Part shown: positions 16,177 through 25,616 of the stretch, one piece after another
Position numbering within the stretch: position 1 is the stretch's first letter
Layout: every line of letters starts with the position of its first letter
DNA from: Streptomyces sp. V2I9
GTDB taxonomy: Bacteria > Actinomycetota > Actinomycetes > Streptomycetales > Streptomycetaceae
Direction: 5' to 3'
NCBI RefSeq assembly: GCF_030817475.1
Contig: NZ_JAUSZJ010000003.1
Location: 1 to 64,000 of the forward strand
Length of the DNA stretch: 64,000 nt
The notes under the pieces: generated by a model
What the model was told of the DNA's origin: nothing
The model's database searches: none
Seen by the model: the letters and a program-made list of their open reading frames with translations, nothing else
Program-made: the position numbers and the translations under genes

Positions 16177-16931
16177 GCGCGCGGGGCGGTGTTGCCGCCG
16201 TGGCCGTCGTCGTCCCGGCCCGTGACGAGGAGGATCTGCTGCCGGCCGCGCTGGCTTCGGTGCGTGCGGCGGCGGAGCATCCCGGTGTCGGGGCGGTGCC
16301 TGTGCTCATCGTGGTCGTGGCCGACTCCTGTACGGATGCCACCGCCGCGGTCGCCCGGGCCGCGGGCGCTCTCGTCGTTCCGGTGGGTTTCCGGAGCGTC
16401 GGCCGTGCCCGGGCCGCCGGTGTCCGCGCGGCGCTCGGCGTCTTCGGCGACGTCCGGGACCGTGTGTGGGTCGCTTCCACGGATGCCGACAGCGCTGTGC
16501 GGCCGGACTGGCTGGCCCACCAGCTGGCCCGTGCCGCCGAAGGGTGGGACGCGGTCGTGGGTACGGTGATCGCGGGGTGCTGGCCGCCGGGCGAGCCTGA
16601 TCTGGCCGTCCGCTACCACCGCCTGTACGAGGCGACCCGTCCGTCGGCCGGCCGGCCCTGGCGTCACCCTCATGTGCATGGTGCGAACCTGGGTGTCGGC
16701 AGCCGTGCCTATGCGGTGGCGGGTGGTTTTCCGCCTGAACCGCTCGACGAGGACCGGGGGCTGGTCGAGGCGTTGGAACGTACGGGCGCACGCATTCTGC
16801 GTACCGCCGATTGTCCTGTGGCCACGTCGACCCGTGCGACGCCTCGTGCTCGCGGGGGTTTCGGTGATCACCTGGCAGGGCTGGGGCGGCGGGCTCCGCT
16901 CGCCGCGGCGGGCGGGGAGGCCGCGGGTTGA
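16173..16931 (+). CDS. Family-2 glycosyltransferase
   Basis: 252 residues, overlapping the methyltransferase gene by 4 bp. A GT-A fold is indicated by VAVVVPARDEEDLLPAAL at the N-terminus, VVADSCTDATA, and STDADS as the metal-binding DxD-type motif. HPHVHGANLGVGSRAYAVAGGF is the acceptor-side motif and LDEDRGLVEAL carries the probable catalytic acidic residues. No transmembrane helix, so it is cytoplasmic. It is the last gene of the operon; the rest of the strand to 17107 is non-coding and the next gene converges. Donor and acceptor are unknown. Confidence 0.85.
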   Translation: MSARGGVAAVAVVVPARDEEDLLPAALASVRAAAEHPGVGAVPVLIVVVADSCTDATAAVARAAGALVVPVGFRSVGRARAAGVRAALGVFGDVRDRVWVASTDADSAVRPDWLAHQLARAAEGWDAVVGTVIAGCWPPGEPDLAVRYHRLYEATRPSAGRPWRHPHVHGANLGVGSRAYAVAGGFPPEPLDEDRGLVEALERTGARILRTADCPVATSTRATPRARGGFGDHLAGLGRRAPLAAAGGEAAG

Positions 16932-17107
16932 GCGCGTCCCCGCACCTGTCCCGGAGCGTTCTCGGGGCGTTCTCGGGGTCGGCCAGACGCGGGTGGCCGG
17001 CCAGGTGCCCGGTAGGGGCTTGCGGGGGTGCCGTGACGCCCGCCGGTGACTCCGGTGGGTGAGGTCCTGGGTGGTGCGCTGGTCAGGTGGTGTCCCGGAG
17101 CGGTGGT

Positions 17108-17434
17108 TCAGGTCTGGTCGGGGTCGTCGAGCTGCGAGAGCCCGTCGCGCCACCGCCGGGTGCGGTCGCGGGCGGTCTGCTCCCACCATGGGTCGCCTCG
17201 CTCCCCGAGCGCGACCTTGGCCTGCTGGACCCGTTCGCGTGCCCGTCGCAGGGCGGCCTCGTCCGCGGTGCGTTTGGCTTCCCGTACCGCCCGGCGCGCC
17301 GCCATCAGGTGGGAGCGCAGCGCTGCGGCCGCTTCCTCGGGGATGTCCGGGTCGGTCGCCCGCCGGCGCCGGCCGTCGACGATCACGTACCGTCCGTCTT
17401 CCGTCCGCTCCGGGCCGCTGTGCTCCGATGGCAT
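17108..17434 (-). CDS. Small conserved actinobacterial protein, function unknown
   Basis: 108 residues from the ATG at 17434; the frame is open further upstream but that part looks non-coding. Short strand YVIVDGRRRRATDPDIPEE is followed by a long charged helix (about residues 36-80, rich in Arg, Ala and Glu) and the tail LGERGDPWWEQTARDR. Similar small proteins with the helix and the GERGxPWWE ending are common in Streptomyces, sometimes labelled Tol-like without support. No signal peptide or membrane segment. The ribosome site is weak. Confidence 0.6.
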   Translation of the reverse strand: MPSEHSGPERTEDGRYVIVDGRRRRATDPDIPEEAAAALRSHLMAARRAVREAKRTADEAALRRARERVQQAKVALGERGDPWWEQTARDRTRRWRDGLSQLDDPDQT

Positions 17435-18008
17435 GCCCTCATGATGCGCCGCACGGCCGCGCGGGGCCCGTTTCGGCAGGGCTGCCCGGCCGGGGTGGGG
17501 GCGCGTGGCTCGTTCTTTCAGCTTGTTGTTCAACCTCGGCGTGAGATGAGACGAACGAGCGTCTCGGTGGGCCGGCAGAGCCATGCGAACAGGGAACTTG
17601 AACCGTTCCGGGTTCGGTAGAGACTTGATTCCGTGAAGGGTTGAGTCCTGGCGCGCCCCTCCTCCTGTCCCGTTGGGCTGCGCAAAACGAGCGGTACGTA
17701 TGGTCGCCGAGGTCCGTGGTGACGATCCGAACGAGTCGGCCGCGCTGCGGGCGGGCCGCCGCGTACGACGCGGGCCCGCCGGAGGGCAGGCGCGCAGCGC
17801 GTCGGGCCCCGCCCGCCCAGGGCACCGCTCCCACGGCGGCCCGAGCTCTTGGTCGACCTCGACCCGCCCCGCGTCTTCTACACCGACTGGGACAGCCCGG
17901 TCGGCGCCATGGTGGGCGGCCATATGCGTGGGCGGACCGCGGACCGGTCCGTGCCCGGTCGTGTTCCGGTGCGGCCGGACCGCGGACGGCCCGGCCGCGT
18001 TCTGCCCG
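17435..18008. other. 574 bp without a recognisable gene
   Basis: Both strands are open for short stretches but none has a ribosome site, conserved motif or convincing codon pattern. A short plus-strand frame around 17850-17910 reads LDPPRVFYTDWDSPVGAM, which might be debris of a gene. No tRNA-like clover leaf was found. The upstream region of the small gene at 17434 lies here. Confidence 0.4.
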
Positions 18009-21000
18009 TCAGCGGTGGTGCTTGCGCGGTCGCGGCGCCTCGATCTTCTCGAAGCGGGGGCCGTCCCCGTCCACGACGCGCTGCCAGGCGCGCCGGTAGA
18101 GGTCGGCGGCGGGTTCGGTGGGGACGACGACGCCGAGGGGCGTGTTCTCGCCGTCGAGGAGGGGGTGGAGCGGCAGCTTCCATCGTTCGAGGGGGATGTG
18201 CGGCTTGGGGAGGGAGACCCATTCCCCCGGCAGGAACAGGGTGCGGGCTGCGCGGGTGCGTTTGCCTTCCACCACGAGGCCGGTCGCCGCGAGCCGGTCG
18301 CGGGCGGTGCGGAGCCGGGCCGTACCGCCTCGCTGCCTCGGCCAGCCGGTCCAGAGGGCGGTGTTGCGGTCGGTCGGGTCGGGCATGGCGAGCACCATCA
18401 GGTAGAGAACGGCGGCGTCCTCGTGGATGCCGTACTTCTCGGCCGCCTCGGCGACGAGGGCGGGGGCGGAATGACCGGGGTGCTGCGGCCACCACCGGCC
18501 GTCCTCGTCGCGTGCGCCGGCCCCCGGCTCTCCGGGATCGGCGAGCAGCGCCGCGAACCGCTCGTCGCCGAGCAGGCGGAGCGCGGTCTCCTCCGCTCCC
18601 CGGGGGCCGCTGCCGAAGAGGGCCTTCAGGAGCGGTTCGCCCTCGTCCTCGCCGGACACCACCGAGCGGAAGGACGCGTGCGGGTTGCGGGCCTCCTTGC
18701 CTACGACGACCGGGCCGTAGCGCACGGCGTGCTCGCCGACGTCCACGGGCTCCCCGAGCAGCCGCTGCAGCTTCTCCGTATCGGCGTCGCGGACCTTCAG
18801 CGCGATCATCACCTCGGGGTCGGCCACGCGGTCGCGTACCGCTGCCAGGGCTCCGGCGAGAGCCGTACGCACCGGATCACCGACGGGGAGCCGGTGGGCC
18901 AGACAGGCCGTCAGGGCCACCGTCCCCTTCAGCACCCCGATGTCCACGGCGGGCGTCCCCTGCAAGGCGCCGATGCCGTAGTACTCCTCATCGATCACAG
19001 CGCTGTGGAACCGCGGGTCGGTGTCCGCGTGGAGGAACGCGGGCACCGCGTCGTAGGGCCGCCACCAGCTCTCGCCCAGGGTCTCGGCCGCCAACCGGAG
19101 CGGCTCCTCGGGGACGGGAGTGCGTCGGCCGACCATGCGGTTCCAGACCTCCGCAGCCGCGACCGCGTCGGGGCCGTCCGTCCACAGCCGGGTCGGGTCG
19201 GTGGGCAGGAGCGCGTCCAGGACGGCCCGCCGGACGTCGGGGGCGGCCAGGGACCGCAGCAGGTCCTTGGCCAGGCGTACGTCGGCAGGCTGCACGCCGA
19301 TGGTCTTGAGCGTCTCGGCGGGCATGGCCCGGTCGTCGTCGATACGCGGCATCCCGGCGACCAGGAGCCGGGCCATGGTCGGGGTGGCCCCGGTGAGCCG
19401 CGCGAAGGTCTCGGCGGCCTCGGGGAACCAGGGGGCGGGGCCGCGTTCGGCGAGTTCGGCGAGGAGCACGGCGCTCCAGCCGGGAGCGCGCTTCGGATCC
19501 GGCACGAACGGGCCGTCGGCCACCGGCAGGTAAGGGGTGGGCGTCTCGAACCGGCCCGCCGGATCGTGGTGGAGAGCTCTCCGGGCCTGCGACCGGCCCG
19601 AGGGGAGAGCCCACTGCGGGGCGTGCTCCCACGCCCTGCAGAAGAGGAGGAAGGCGCCGTCGCCCACGACGCGGACGGTCGGCGGGAACTCGGCAGCGTA
19701 CAGCTCGCGGGGGTCTGTGAGCAGGGCCGTGTCCGCTTCCAACAGGACGACGCGCCAGTGTGCGGGATTCAGTTCGGAGAGCCCTCGGGCGGTCGCTTCG
19801 GCGAAGTACGCGTGCTGCGCCGCGCGGTCGACGTCCGGAGTGGCCGGGGAAGCGGCCCGCAGGGCGAGCGGGGCCGCCATCGAGGGCAGGTCGCGCCAGT
19901 TCAGGACGTCGATCGGGTCCAGGGACGCCGGCCTGTCGTCCGGCTCGGTCCCGATGGGCGTCCGGATCAGGTCGCCGATCAACCCCAGGGCTTCGAAGAG
20001 GTCGTGTTCGTATGAGCTGAGGTGACGGCCGGCGACCAGGTCGAGGCCGCCCACCGCCCTGGCGAGGGTCTCGTCGTCGGGAGGCTCGGGCAGGTCGCCC
20101 CGGGGGGCCGCGCCCACCGACTCCGCCCGCGGGCCGTTCGGCTCCGGTGCGCCTGGTCCGGAAGTGGCCGTCCGCGGTCCGCCCGTCTCCGGCACACCCG
20201 CCCGCGCGGCGTTCTCCGTCGGGTCGCATTCCGGACCGCCGCCCCCCTCGCCACGACCCGCCTCCCGGACGTCTTCCTCCCGCGCGTTCTCCTTGGCGTC
20301 CCCGGCGGCGAGGACGGCGGCGTCCAAACGGGCGCGCGCCGCGTTCAGGACGCTCTGGTACTCGGCTGCGTGCCGCACCATTCCGGCGATGCCCGTGCGC
20401 AGCGCGTGGTGGCCCACCTCCGGCAGCAGCGTGCTGATCAGGTCGACCAGCCGGCTCGGGCCGCACGTGCCGGACGCCTCGTCCCCGGCATCCTCCTGCC
20501 GCTCGGCGACGGCGGCGGCCAGCAGTTCCGCCACGGTCTCCTCGCCGATCCGGCGGAGCGCCGCGGAGCCCTGAGGGTCGCGGGGCCGCAGCAGGTGCCA
20601 GAAGTGCAGGGGTGGCAGAAGCCGGGTTCCGGCGGCGAAGCCGACGGCACCGCCCTCTCCCCGCGGAACCACGGCCACCACGCGGCCGTCGCCCTCGCCG
20701 TCGAGCACCTTGATGGTGCCGTACTCACAGGTCACCGCCAGCAAGCGGCCGGTTCCGGGGAACTCCAGCACATGCCGGGGAGGTTCCGCCCCCTTGGGCA
20801 GGACGACGGCGCGTCCGGCGAGGTCCTCGGCCCGCATGGAGCCGTCCGGCAGTTCCAGCACGCGCCAGCCGATCAGGCCGCCCACCGGCGCGCACAGCGG
20901 CCCCGGTCCGGCGGAGAAGGCCGGCAGCAACCGGGCCGCCAGCAACCGGCTCCCCGGCGGGGCGGCGCGCAGGCCCTCGCCGAACCAGTCCGGCATACCG

Positions 21001-23189
21001 GTCTCGCCCACCGTGTCGGTGACCGGATCGTACGTGTACCACCGGGGCTCCCGGTGCGGGTGGTCCCCGTCCCGTGCCAGTACCCAGAACGACGTCCCGT
21101 CGCTGAGCAGCTCCCGCTCGTACGGGAAGGCGGAATCCCCCGGACGCACCACGCCACCCCCGGTGGCCCGTCCTCCGCCGGGCAGCGGCAGGGTGCACAC
21201 CCCTATGCCCTCGTCGCTCCAACGGATCTCGCTCATGCGGGGGATCGGGTACCCGGAGGGGGCCGGCTCCGGGGCACTGCGCGGCCAGTGGACGTACGCG
21301 CCGGACCCGTCCACCGGCTGCCAGTACACGCCCAGTTCACCGTCGACGTAGTGGCACTCGATGTGGGCGAGGCGAGGCGTCCCGGCCGGGACCTCCAGCG
21401 TGTGGGTGAGTACGGCGCCTTCTCCGCCGATCACCCTGATCTGCCTGTTCGCCCGGAGGACGAGGTGGGGCCAGGCGTCGGCGACCGTGATCGCCTCCAG
21501 CGGGTCCGGCGTCTCCAGCGCCGCGACCGCCTCGTCCCAGGCGGGCCAGCCCAGTTCGTCGAGTATTCCGGACCGCAGGGCGCGGGTGAGGGCGGGGGCG
21601 AGACCGGGGGCCAGGGCGGCCCGTACCTCCGCCTCGGCGACGGCCAGGATCTCTCCCGACAGCTCCCGCAGTCTGTACAGAGGGGTGGAGTACCGCGAGG
21701 AGAAGGCGCTCAACTCGGCGGGAAGGTACGCGCGGGCCGTCTGTGCCACCCAGTCGGCGAGCATCGGCCGCCCGCCGGGGGATGCGGCCAGCAAGGCGTG
21801 TTCCCTGCCGCCCACATACCGGTCGCAGCCCCTTCGGAAGGCCGGGCGGAAGCGGACGTCGGCCCGCAGGGCGAGGAGATCGCTCCGGTCGTCCTCCTGT
21901 GCCCACGCGTCCAACTGGATCTGCGCACAACAGCATCCCGGGGCGGACAGCGCTATGCCCAGGGCCAGGAGCCGGTCGAGGAGGACGGCGTCCATGGGTG
22001 CGGGGAGCGAGGCGTCGGTGGCGGCCAGTTCGGTGCGCAGGACGTCGGCCATCCGGTCGAAGAGCGGGTACAGATCGCGGGGCGGCACGGCCTCCAGCAG
22101 CCTGCTCGCCCAGCCGGCGGTGCCGTCGGGAGGGCGTACGTCCGAGGGGAGCGCGGGGTCGAACAGCCCGGCGAGAGCGCCGGTTTCCTCCAGCAACTCC
22201 GCCCAGTACGTGAGCTCGTGAGGCTTCCAGCCCGCGGGCATCATGCCCAGCAGGACGCCGCGGAAGGCGGGCTCCCGCCGGGTGAGTTCCAGCAGCGCCT
22301 TCCTGTTCGCCTTCCACCAGCTCGTGGGGGCCTTGGCCGTGCCCGGCTGCACCAGCATCTGCCGCAGATGGTCGACCTCCACGTCGAACGCGCCCTTGCC
22401 CGCGGCCGCTTTCGCCAGCCTGCGCAGATCGCCCACGGCGGGGCCCGAGGGGGCCGATCCGTGTGCCGCGAGCCGTACGAAGAGCCCGCGCACGTGCCGC
22501 AGCGCCCTGCCGGGCGTCAGCCGGGAGCGGGACGACAGTCCCTTCGCGTAGCTGGAGAGCATGGCCGGCTGCACGGCGTCGGCCAGGGAGAACTCGAGGA
22601 AGACCGTGTCCATGCGCTCCTCGTCGAACGGCAGCCCGTGCGCGGTCTCCGCCTTGCGCGCGTGGGAGAACATCATGGAGGCGTACGACTTCTCGTCGGC
22701 GTCCAGGAACACCCGGCCCGCCTGCTCGTAGAAGGTGGGGAGCACGTGCGGTACGGCGCCCGCGAGTTCCCGGCCGATCTCCTCGAAGGACGCGCGCGCC
22801 CGCTTCGGTCGGGACTTCGCCGTCCGCGAGATCTTCTCCATGCGTTCGAGGAGGGACATGGCGAGGTGGCCGTCCTCGGGGTGGTGGACGAGAACCCATT
22901 CCGGGAAGCCCAGCGCCCGCGGCTGTCCCACCCCGACCTCCACCGGCTCGCCCTCGGCCTGCAGGCCGAGGAATCCCGTACCGGGGTCGTCTCCTGGTTC
23001 CACGGATACCAGGCGTACGACGACCTGGTCGTCGGCGAGCGCGGGATGCCGGTAGGTCTGGGCGACCACGGGGACGGCCCGGGCGCCGCCTGTGGCGGTG
23101 CCCGGCGGCAGGACCGCGCCGGCCCGCAGCAGTTCCTCCACGCCCCTCGTGCCGCCCTCCGTGGGGGTGTCCGTCTTCGTGCTGTCCAT
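18009..23189 (-). CDS. Very large cytoplasmic protein of unknown function, paired with a DUF4132-like gene
   Basis: 1726 residues; ATG with GAAGG about 11 nt upstream. I do not recognise a catalytic domain. The N-terminal part is mostly helical, with a CCC cluster near residue 418. A strand-rich middle (about 590-900) contains repeated short blocks such as YWQPVDGSGAYVHWP, WYTYDPVTDTVGETG and WRVLELPDG, suggestive of a beta-propeller or similar. A low-complexity Gly/Pro/Glu linker (about 960-1040) separates it from a helical C-terminal half ending in basic RPRKHHR. No signal or membrane segment. Similar giant proteins in actinomycetes occur beside DUF4132/MolR-type genes, often with MoxR-type ATPase and VWA genes. 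Here the partner at 23338-24210 lies just upstream on the same strand, but no ATPase or VWA gene is present. Confidence 0.7.
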   Translation of the reverse strand: MDSTKTDTPTEGGTRGVEELLRAGAVLPPGTATGGARAVPVVAQTYRHPALADDQVVVRLVSVEPGDDPGTGFLGLQAEGEPVEVGVGQPRALGFPEWVLVHHPEDGHLAMSLLERMEKISRTAKSRPKRARASFEEIGRELAGAVPHVLPTFYEQAGRVFLDADEKSYASMMFSHARKAETAHGLPFDEERMDTVFLEFSLADAVQPAMLSSYAKGLSSRSRLTPGRALRHVRGLFVRLAAHGSAPSGPAVGDLRRLAKAAAGKGAFDVEVDHLRQMLVQPGTAKAPTSWWKANRKALLELTRREPAFRGVLLGMMPAGWKPHELTYWAELLEETGALAGLFDPALPSDVRPPDGTAGWASRLLEAVPPRDLYPLFDRMADVLRTELAATDASLPAPMDAVLLDRLLALGIALSAPGCCCAQIQLDAWAQEDDRSDLLALRADVRFRPAFRRGCDRYVGGREHALLAASPGGRPMLADWVAQTARAYLPAELSAFSSRYSTPLYRLRELSGEILAVAEAEVRAALAPGLAPALTRALRSGILDELGWPAWDEAVAALETPDPLEAITVADAWPHLVLRANRQIRVIGGEGAVLTHTLEVPAGTPRLAHIECHYVDGELGVYWQPVDGSGAYVHWPRSAPEPAPSGYPIPRMSEIRWSDEGIGVCTLPLPGGGRATGGGVVRPGDSAFPYERELLSDGTSFWVLARDGDHPHREPRWYTYDPVTDTVGETGMPDWFGEGLRAAPPGSRLLAARLLPAFSAGPGPLCAPVGGLIGWRVLELPDGSMRAEDLAGRAVVLPKGAEPPRHVLEFPGTGRLLAVTCEYGTIKVLDGEGDGRVVAVVPRGEGGAVGFAAGTRLLPPLHFWHLLRPRDPQGSAALRRIGEETVAELLAAAVAERQEDAGDEASGTCGPSRLVDLISTLLPEVGHHALRTGIAGMVRHAAEYQSVLNAARARLDAAVLAAGDAKENAREEDVREAGRGEGGGGPECDPTENAARAGVPETGGPRTATSGPGAPEPNGPRAESVGAAPRGDLPEPPDDETLARAVGGLDLVAGRHLSSYEHDLFEALGLIGDLIRTPIGTEPDDRPASLDPIDVLNWRDLPSMAAPLALRAASPATPDVDRAAQHAYFAEATARGLSELNPAHWRVVLLEADTALLTDPRELYAAEFPPTVRVVGDGAFLLFCRAWEHAPQWALPSGRSQARRALHHDPAGRFETPTPYLPVADGPFVPDPKRAPGWSAVLLAELAERGPAPWFPEAAETFARLTGATPTMARLLVAGMPRIDDDRAMPAETLKTIGVQPADVRLAKDLLRSLAAPDVRRAVLDALLPTDPTRLWTDGPDAVAAAEVWNRMVGRRTPVPEEPLRLAAETLGESWWRPYDAVPAFLHADTDPRFHSAVIDEEYYGIGALQGTPAVDIGVLKGTVALTACLAHRLPVGDPVRTALAGALAAVRDRVADPEVMIALKVRDADTEKLQRLLGEPVDVGEHAVRYGPVVVGKEARNPHASFRSVVSGEDEGEPLLKALFGSGPRGAEETALRLLGDERFAALLADPGEPGAGARDEDGRWWPQHPGHSAPALVAEAAEKYGIHEDAAVLYLMVLAMPDPTDRNTALWTGWPRQRGGTARLRTARDRLAATGLVVEGKRTRAARTLFLPGEWVSLPKPHIPLERWKLPLHPLLDGENTPLGVVVPTEPAADLYRRAWQRVVDGDGPRFEKIEAPRPRKHHR

Positions 23190-23337
23190 GGTGTCGGTGC
23201 CTTCTTTCGTGGCTGTGCTGGGGCGTGCGAGGACCTGTGTCCCCGGGGCCCGCCCCGTCGGTGCTGGTCTCGTCCTGTGCGGCGGGCAGGGGCATCCTCG
23301 GGGCGCCCGTTCGCTCGCCCCCGGCGTCGCGTGCCGT

Positions 23338-24210
23338 TCAGCCGGCGGGGTGGTCCGCGGTCACCGTGCGTCCGGCGTGCAGGGCGGCGGCCATGCGCAT
23401 CCCCTCGGACCAGGCGATGGGGCCGACGTCGGTGAGTGGCAGCGGGGAGCCGTGGGGGTCGCTCCAGACCACTTCGCCGGCCGTCGCCCCGTCGGCGTTG
23501 TTGTAGGCGTTGCCGATGTGGACCGCCGCGGTGAGGGTCCGTCCCGCTTCCTGGACGCGGACGGTGGCGTGGTCGCCGCCGACCTTGTGGCCGAGGGCGG
23601 TGGCCCGACCTGCCAGGCGGTACCAGGACGCGTAGTACGCGCCGGCGAACGTCGCGGCCTCGTCCGCGAGGGCGTCGGCCGCCTCCGGCTTGCGCCAGGT
23701 GGGCCGGTGGAGCTGCTCGACCCGTTGGGAGACACCGAACTCGGCTGCGTGAGACCGCAGTTCCTCCAACTGCGGAAGGAGGACCGGGTGCGGCAGGGCC
23801 ACCGTGGGGGACGAGATGCGAAGGGTGTCACCGCCGGTCGTCACCACGAGCGGCAGCCCGCCGGCGTCCCCGGTCCTTTCGACGCCCCGCAGGAATCCGG
23901 TCTCTTCGGGGTCCCCGCCGACCACGACGAGATCGCGCAGCGTGTTGCGCCATGCCTCGTCGGGCCATACCTGCGCCAGCAGGGCGGTGGGCACGGGCAG
24001 CGAGGACACCATCCAGGTCTCCACCTGCTTCACGCACCCGGCCGCGTGCCACTCCATCCACTCGGCGAACCGCTGGAGTCCGATCACCGCCGGATCGTCC
24101 CGTATCTCTTCGGGCAGGCTGCTCGGCCGCCGGTCCGCAGCGGACCTCGCCACCACCCGCCCCTCCCTGAGCGCGATCTCGTATGTGTCACCCGCGGCCA
24201 GCCAGCCCAT
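23338..24210 (-). CDS. DUF4132 (MolR)-like protein
   Basis: 290 residues; ATG with GGAG 7 nt upstream. MGWLAAGDTYEIALREGRVVAR at the start, WMEWHAAGCVKQVETWMVSSLP and PDEAWRNTLRDLVV resemble DUF4132-type proteins such as E. coli MolR, whose function is not settled. The C-terminal VRVQEAGRTLTAAVHIGNAY strand region is also in keeping. It precedes the 1726-residue gene on the same strand with a 148 bp gap, so the two are probably co-transcribed. The assignment rests on remembered family patterns and is moderate. Confidence 0.5.
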   Translation of the reverse strand: MGWLAAGDTYEIALREGRVVARSAADRRPSSLPEEIRDDPAVIGLQRFAEWMEWHAAGCVKQVETWMVSSLPVPTALLAQVWPDEAWRNTLRDLVVVGGDPEETGFLRGVERTGDAGGLPLVVTTGGDTLRISSPTVALPHPVLLPQLEELRSHAAEFGVSQRVEQLHRPTWRKPEAADALADEAATFAGAYYASWYRLAGRATALGHKVGGDHATVRVQEAGRTLTAAVHIGNAYNNADGATAGEVVWSDPHGSPLPLTDVGPIAWSEGMRMAAALHAGRTVTADHPAG

Positions 24211-24404
24211 GTGCGTCTCCGTCTTTCCCTGTACCCGAATTCGGCACAGCGCCCCCCGGGGGCACCGCTCGCCTGTGACGATGCCCGAAGACTAGTCACG
24301 GGCGCCGACATCACCGCTTCGTCGAAATCCGGCGGGGCGTCACATCGGTGCGTGCCGGGCGGTGCAGCAGCCGCACGCCCGGGCGGGGCCTCCGTCTCCG
24401 CGCG

Positions 24405-24809
24405 TCAGCGCGGGGAACCGTCCGGTCGGTCGGTGGCGAAGTGGCGGCGGGCCGTTTCGATGTGGGCGAGATACTGGTGGGTCCAGGCGCACATGCCGTC
24501 GATCGTCACGCGCAGGGCCTGTCCCGCCTCGGTGAGGGTGTACTCGACGCGCGGGGGTACGACGGGATGGACCGTGCGGACGACCAGTCCGTTGCGCTCC
24601 AGCATGCGCAGGTTCTGGGTGAGCATCTTGTGGCTGATGCCCTCGACCCCGTCCCGCAGGGTGCCGAAGCGGGCGGTGCGGTCACCGATGGTCTCGATGA
24701 TCAGCAGGGCCCACTTGTTGGCGATGTCCGAGAAGACCTCCCGCGCCAGGGAGTCGGCGCGGCTCAGGTCCGCCTGGTCGGGCGAGCCCGGGTAGGCCTT
24801 GGTCACCAT
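24405..24809 (-). CDS. HxlR-family winged-helix transcriptional regulator
   Basis: 134 residues from the ATG at 24809, with GGAGG 7 nt upstream; the open frame upstream to 24932 lacks such a site. The HxlR pattern is clear: DIANKWALLIIETIGD, RFGTLRDGVEGISHKMLTQNLRMLERNGLV (winged helix) and RVEYTLTEAGQAL. A single Cys (DGMCAWTH) lies in the C-terminal helix. HxlR proteins are small dimeric sensors that commonly control a divergent gene, here the RidA-like gene starting at 24956. Confidence 0.88.
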   Translation of the reverse strand: MVTKAYPGSPDQADLSRADSLAREVFSDIANKWALLIIETIGDRTARFGTLRDGVEGISHKMLTQNLRMLERNGLVVRTVHPVVPPRVEYTLTEAGQALRVTIDGMCAWTHQYLAHIETARRHFATDRPDGSPR

Positions 24810-24955
24810 CAGGTTCCTCCGTAACGAAAAAGTGCGTTCTTCCAGCTCAACGCTAAGTCTCCTATGGTTACCGAGTATCCACAAGAGACCGGGAGCGACC
24901 CGGTCCGGTGGGCTCGGGCCCACGAGCCCCACGCACGTACGGAGATTCGACGATC
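24810..24955. promoter_or_regulatory. Divergent promoter region of the HxlR/RidA pair
   Basis: 146 bp separate the two divergent starts. Its central part (about 24820-24885) is notably AT-richer than the flanks, with AACGAAAAAGTGCG and TCCTATGGTTACCGAGTATCC. This is the likely site of both promoters and of HxlR binding. The exact operator cannot be assigned. Confidence 0.4.
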
Positions 24956-25366
24956 ATGACCATCACCCTGGTGAACCCTGACGGACTGCCGAAGATCGAC
25001 GCCTACCACCAGGTGTCCATCGCCACCGGCTCGCGGCTGGTCTCCGTCGCCGGACAGGTCTCCTGGGACGCCGAGATGCGCACCGTCGGCGCGGGCGATC
25101 TCGCCGCCCAGGTCGAGCAGAGCTACCTCAACGTCGCCACCGCCCTGGCCGGCGCCGGAGCCTCCTTCGCCGACGTGGTGAAGCTGACCGTCTACGTCGT
25201 CGACTGGACGCCCGACAAGATGGCCGCCTTCGGCGAGGGCGTGACCCGGGCCGCCGCGAAGCTGGGCGGCGCCGTCCCCGCTCCCCCGGGCACCCTGATC
25301 GGCGTCGCGGCCCTCTCCTCCCCCGACCACCTCGTCGAGGTCGAAGCCACCGCCGTCCTCGGCTGA
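24956..25366 (+). CDS. RidA-family protein
   Basis: 136 residues from the ATG at 24956, with GGAG about 11 nt upstream. The whole length fits the RidA/YjgF fold: YHQVSIATGSRLVSVAGQVS, NVATALAGAGASFADVVKLTVYVVD and the C-terminal VEVEATAVL. RidA proteins hydrolyse reactive enamines and imines. The Arg that marks the active RidA1 subgroup is not present at the expected place (PAPPGTLIGVAAL), so this is probably another Rid subgroup whose substrate is unknown. Divergent from and probably controlled by the HxlR gene. Confidence 0.85.
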   Translation: MTITLVNPDGLPKIDAYHQVSIATGSRLVSVAGQVSWDAEMRTVGAGDLAAQVEQSYLNVATALAGAGASFADVVKLTVYVVDWTPDKMAAFGEGVTRAAAKLGGAVPAPPGTLIGVAALSSPDHLVEVEATAVLG

Positions 25367-25616
25367 ACGGCCGCCGACCCGGTCACGACGTCCGGGGAGA
25401 CGGCGGAGGAGCGAGGGCCGACAGCCCATCGATGTCCTGCCCTGGCTCGTGCGGCGGCCCAGGAGCACACAGGGGCGAGGTCCTCGACGAGACGGGCCCC
25501 GGCGTGTCGGGGAGTCGACGGGGTGGGCAGGGCAGGGAACACCCCACCGCACGGACGGGGGCTGCGCTGTCCTCGTATGCTGCGGCGGTCGGGTGATCGT
25601 GTGGGAGGGATTTGTC

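Noticed and set aside
17435..18008. Possible tRNA or gene debris in the gap
   Set aside because: No clover leaf or T-loop consensus; the short coding-like phrase near 17850 is too brief to assign.
20022..23435. Long plus-strand open frame opposite the 1726-residue gene
   Set aside because: It is the antisense of a well-supported gene; high GC content makes such frames common.
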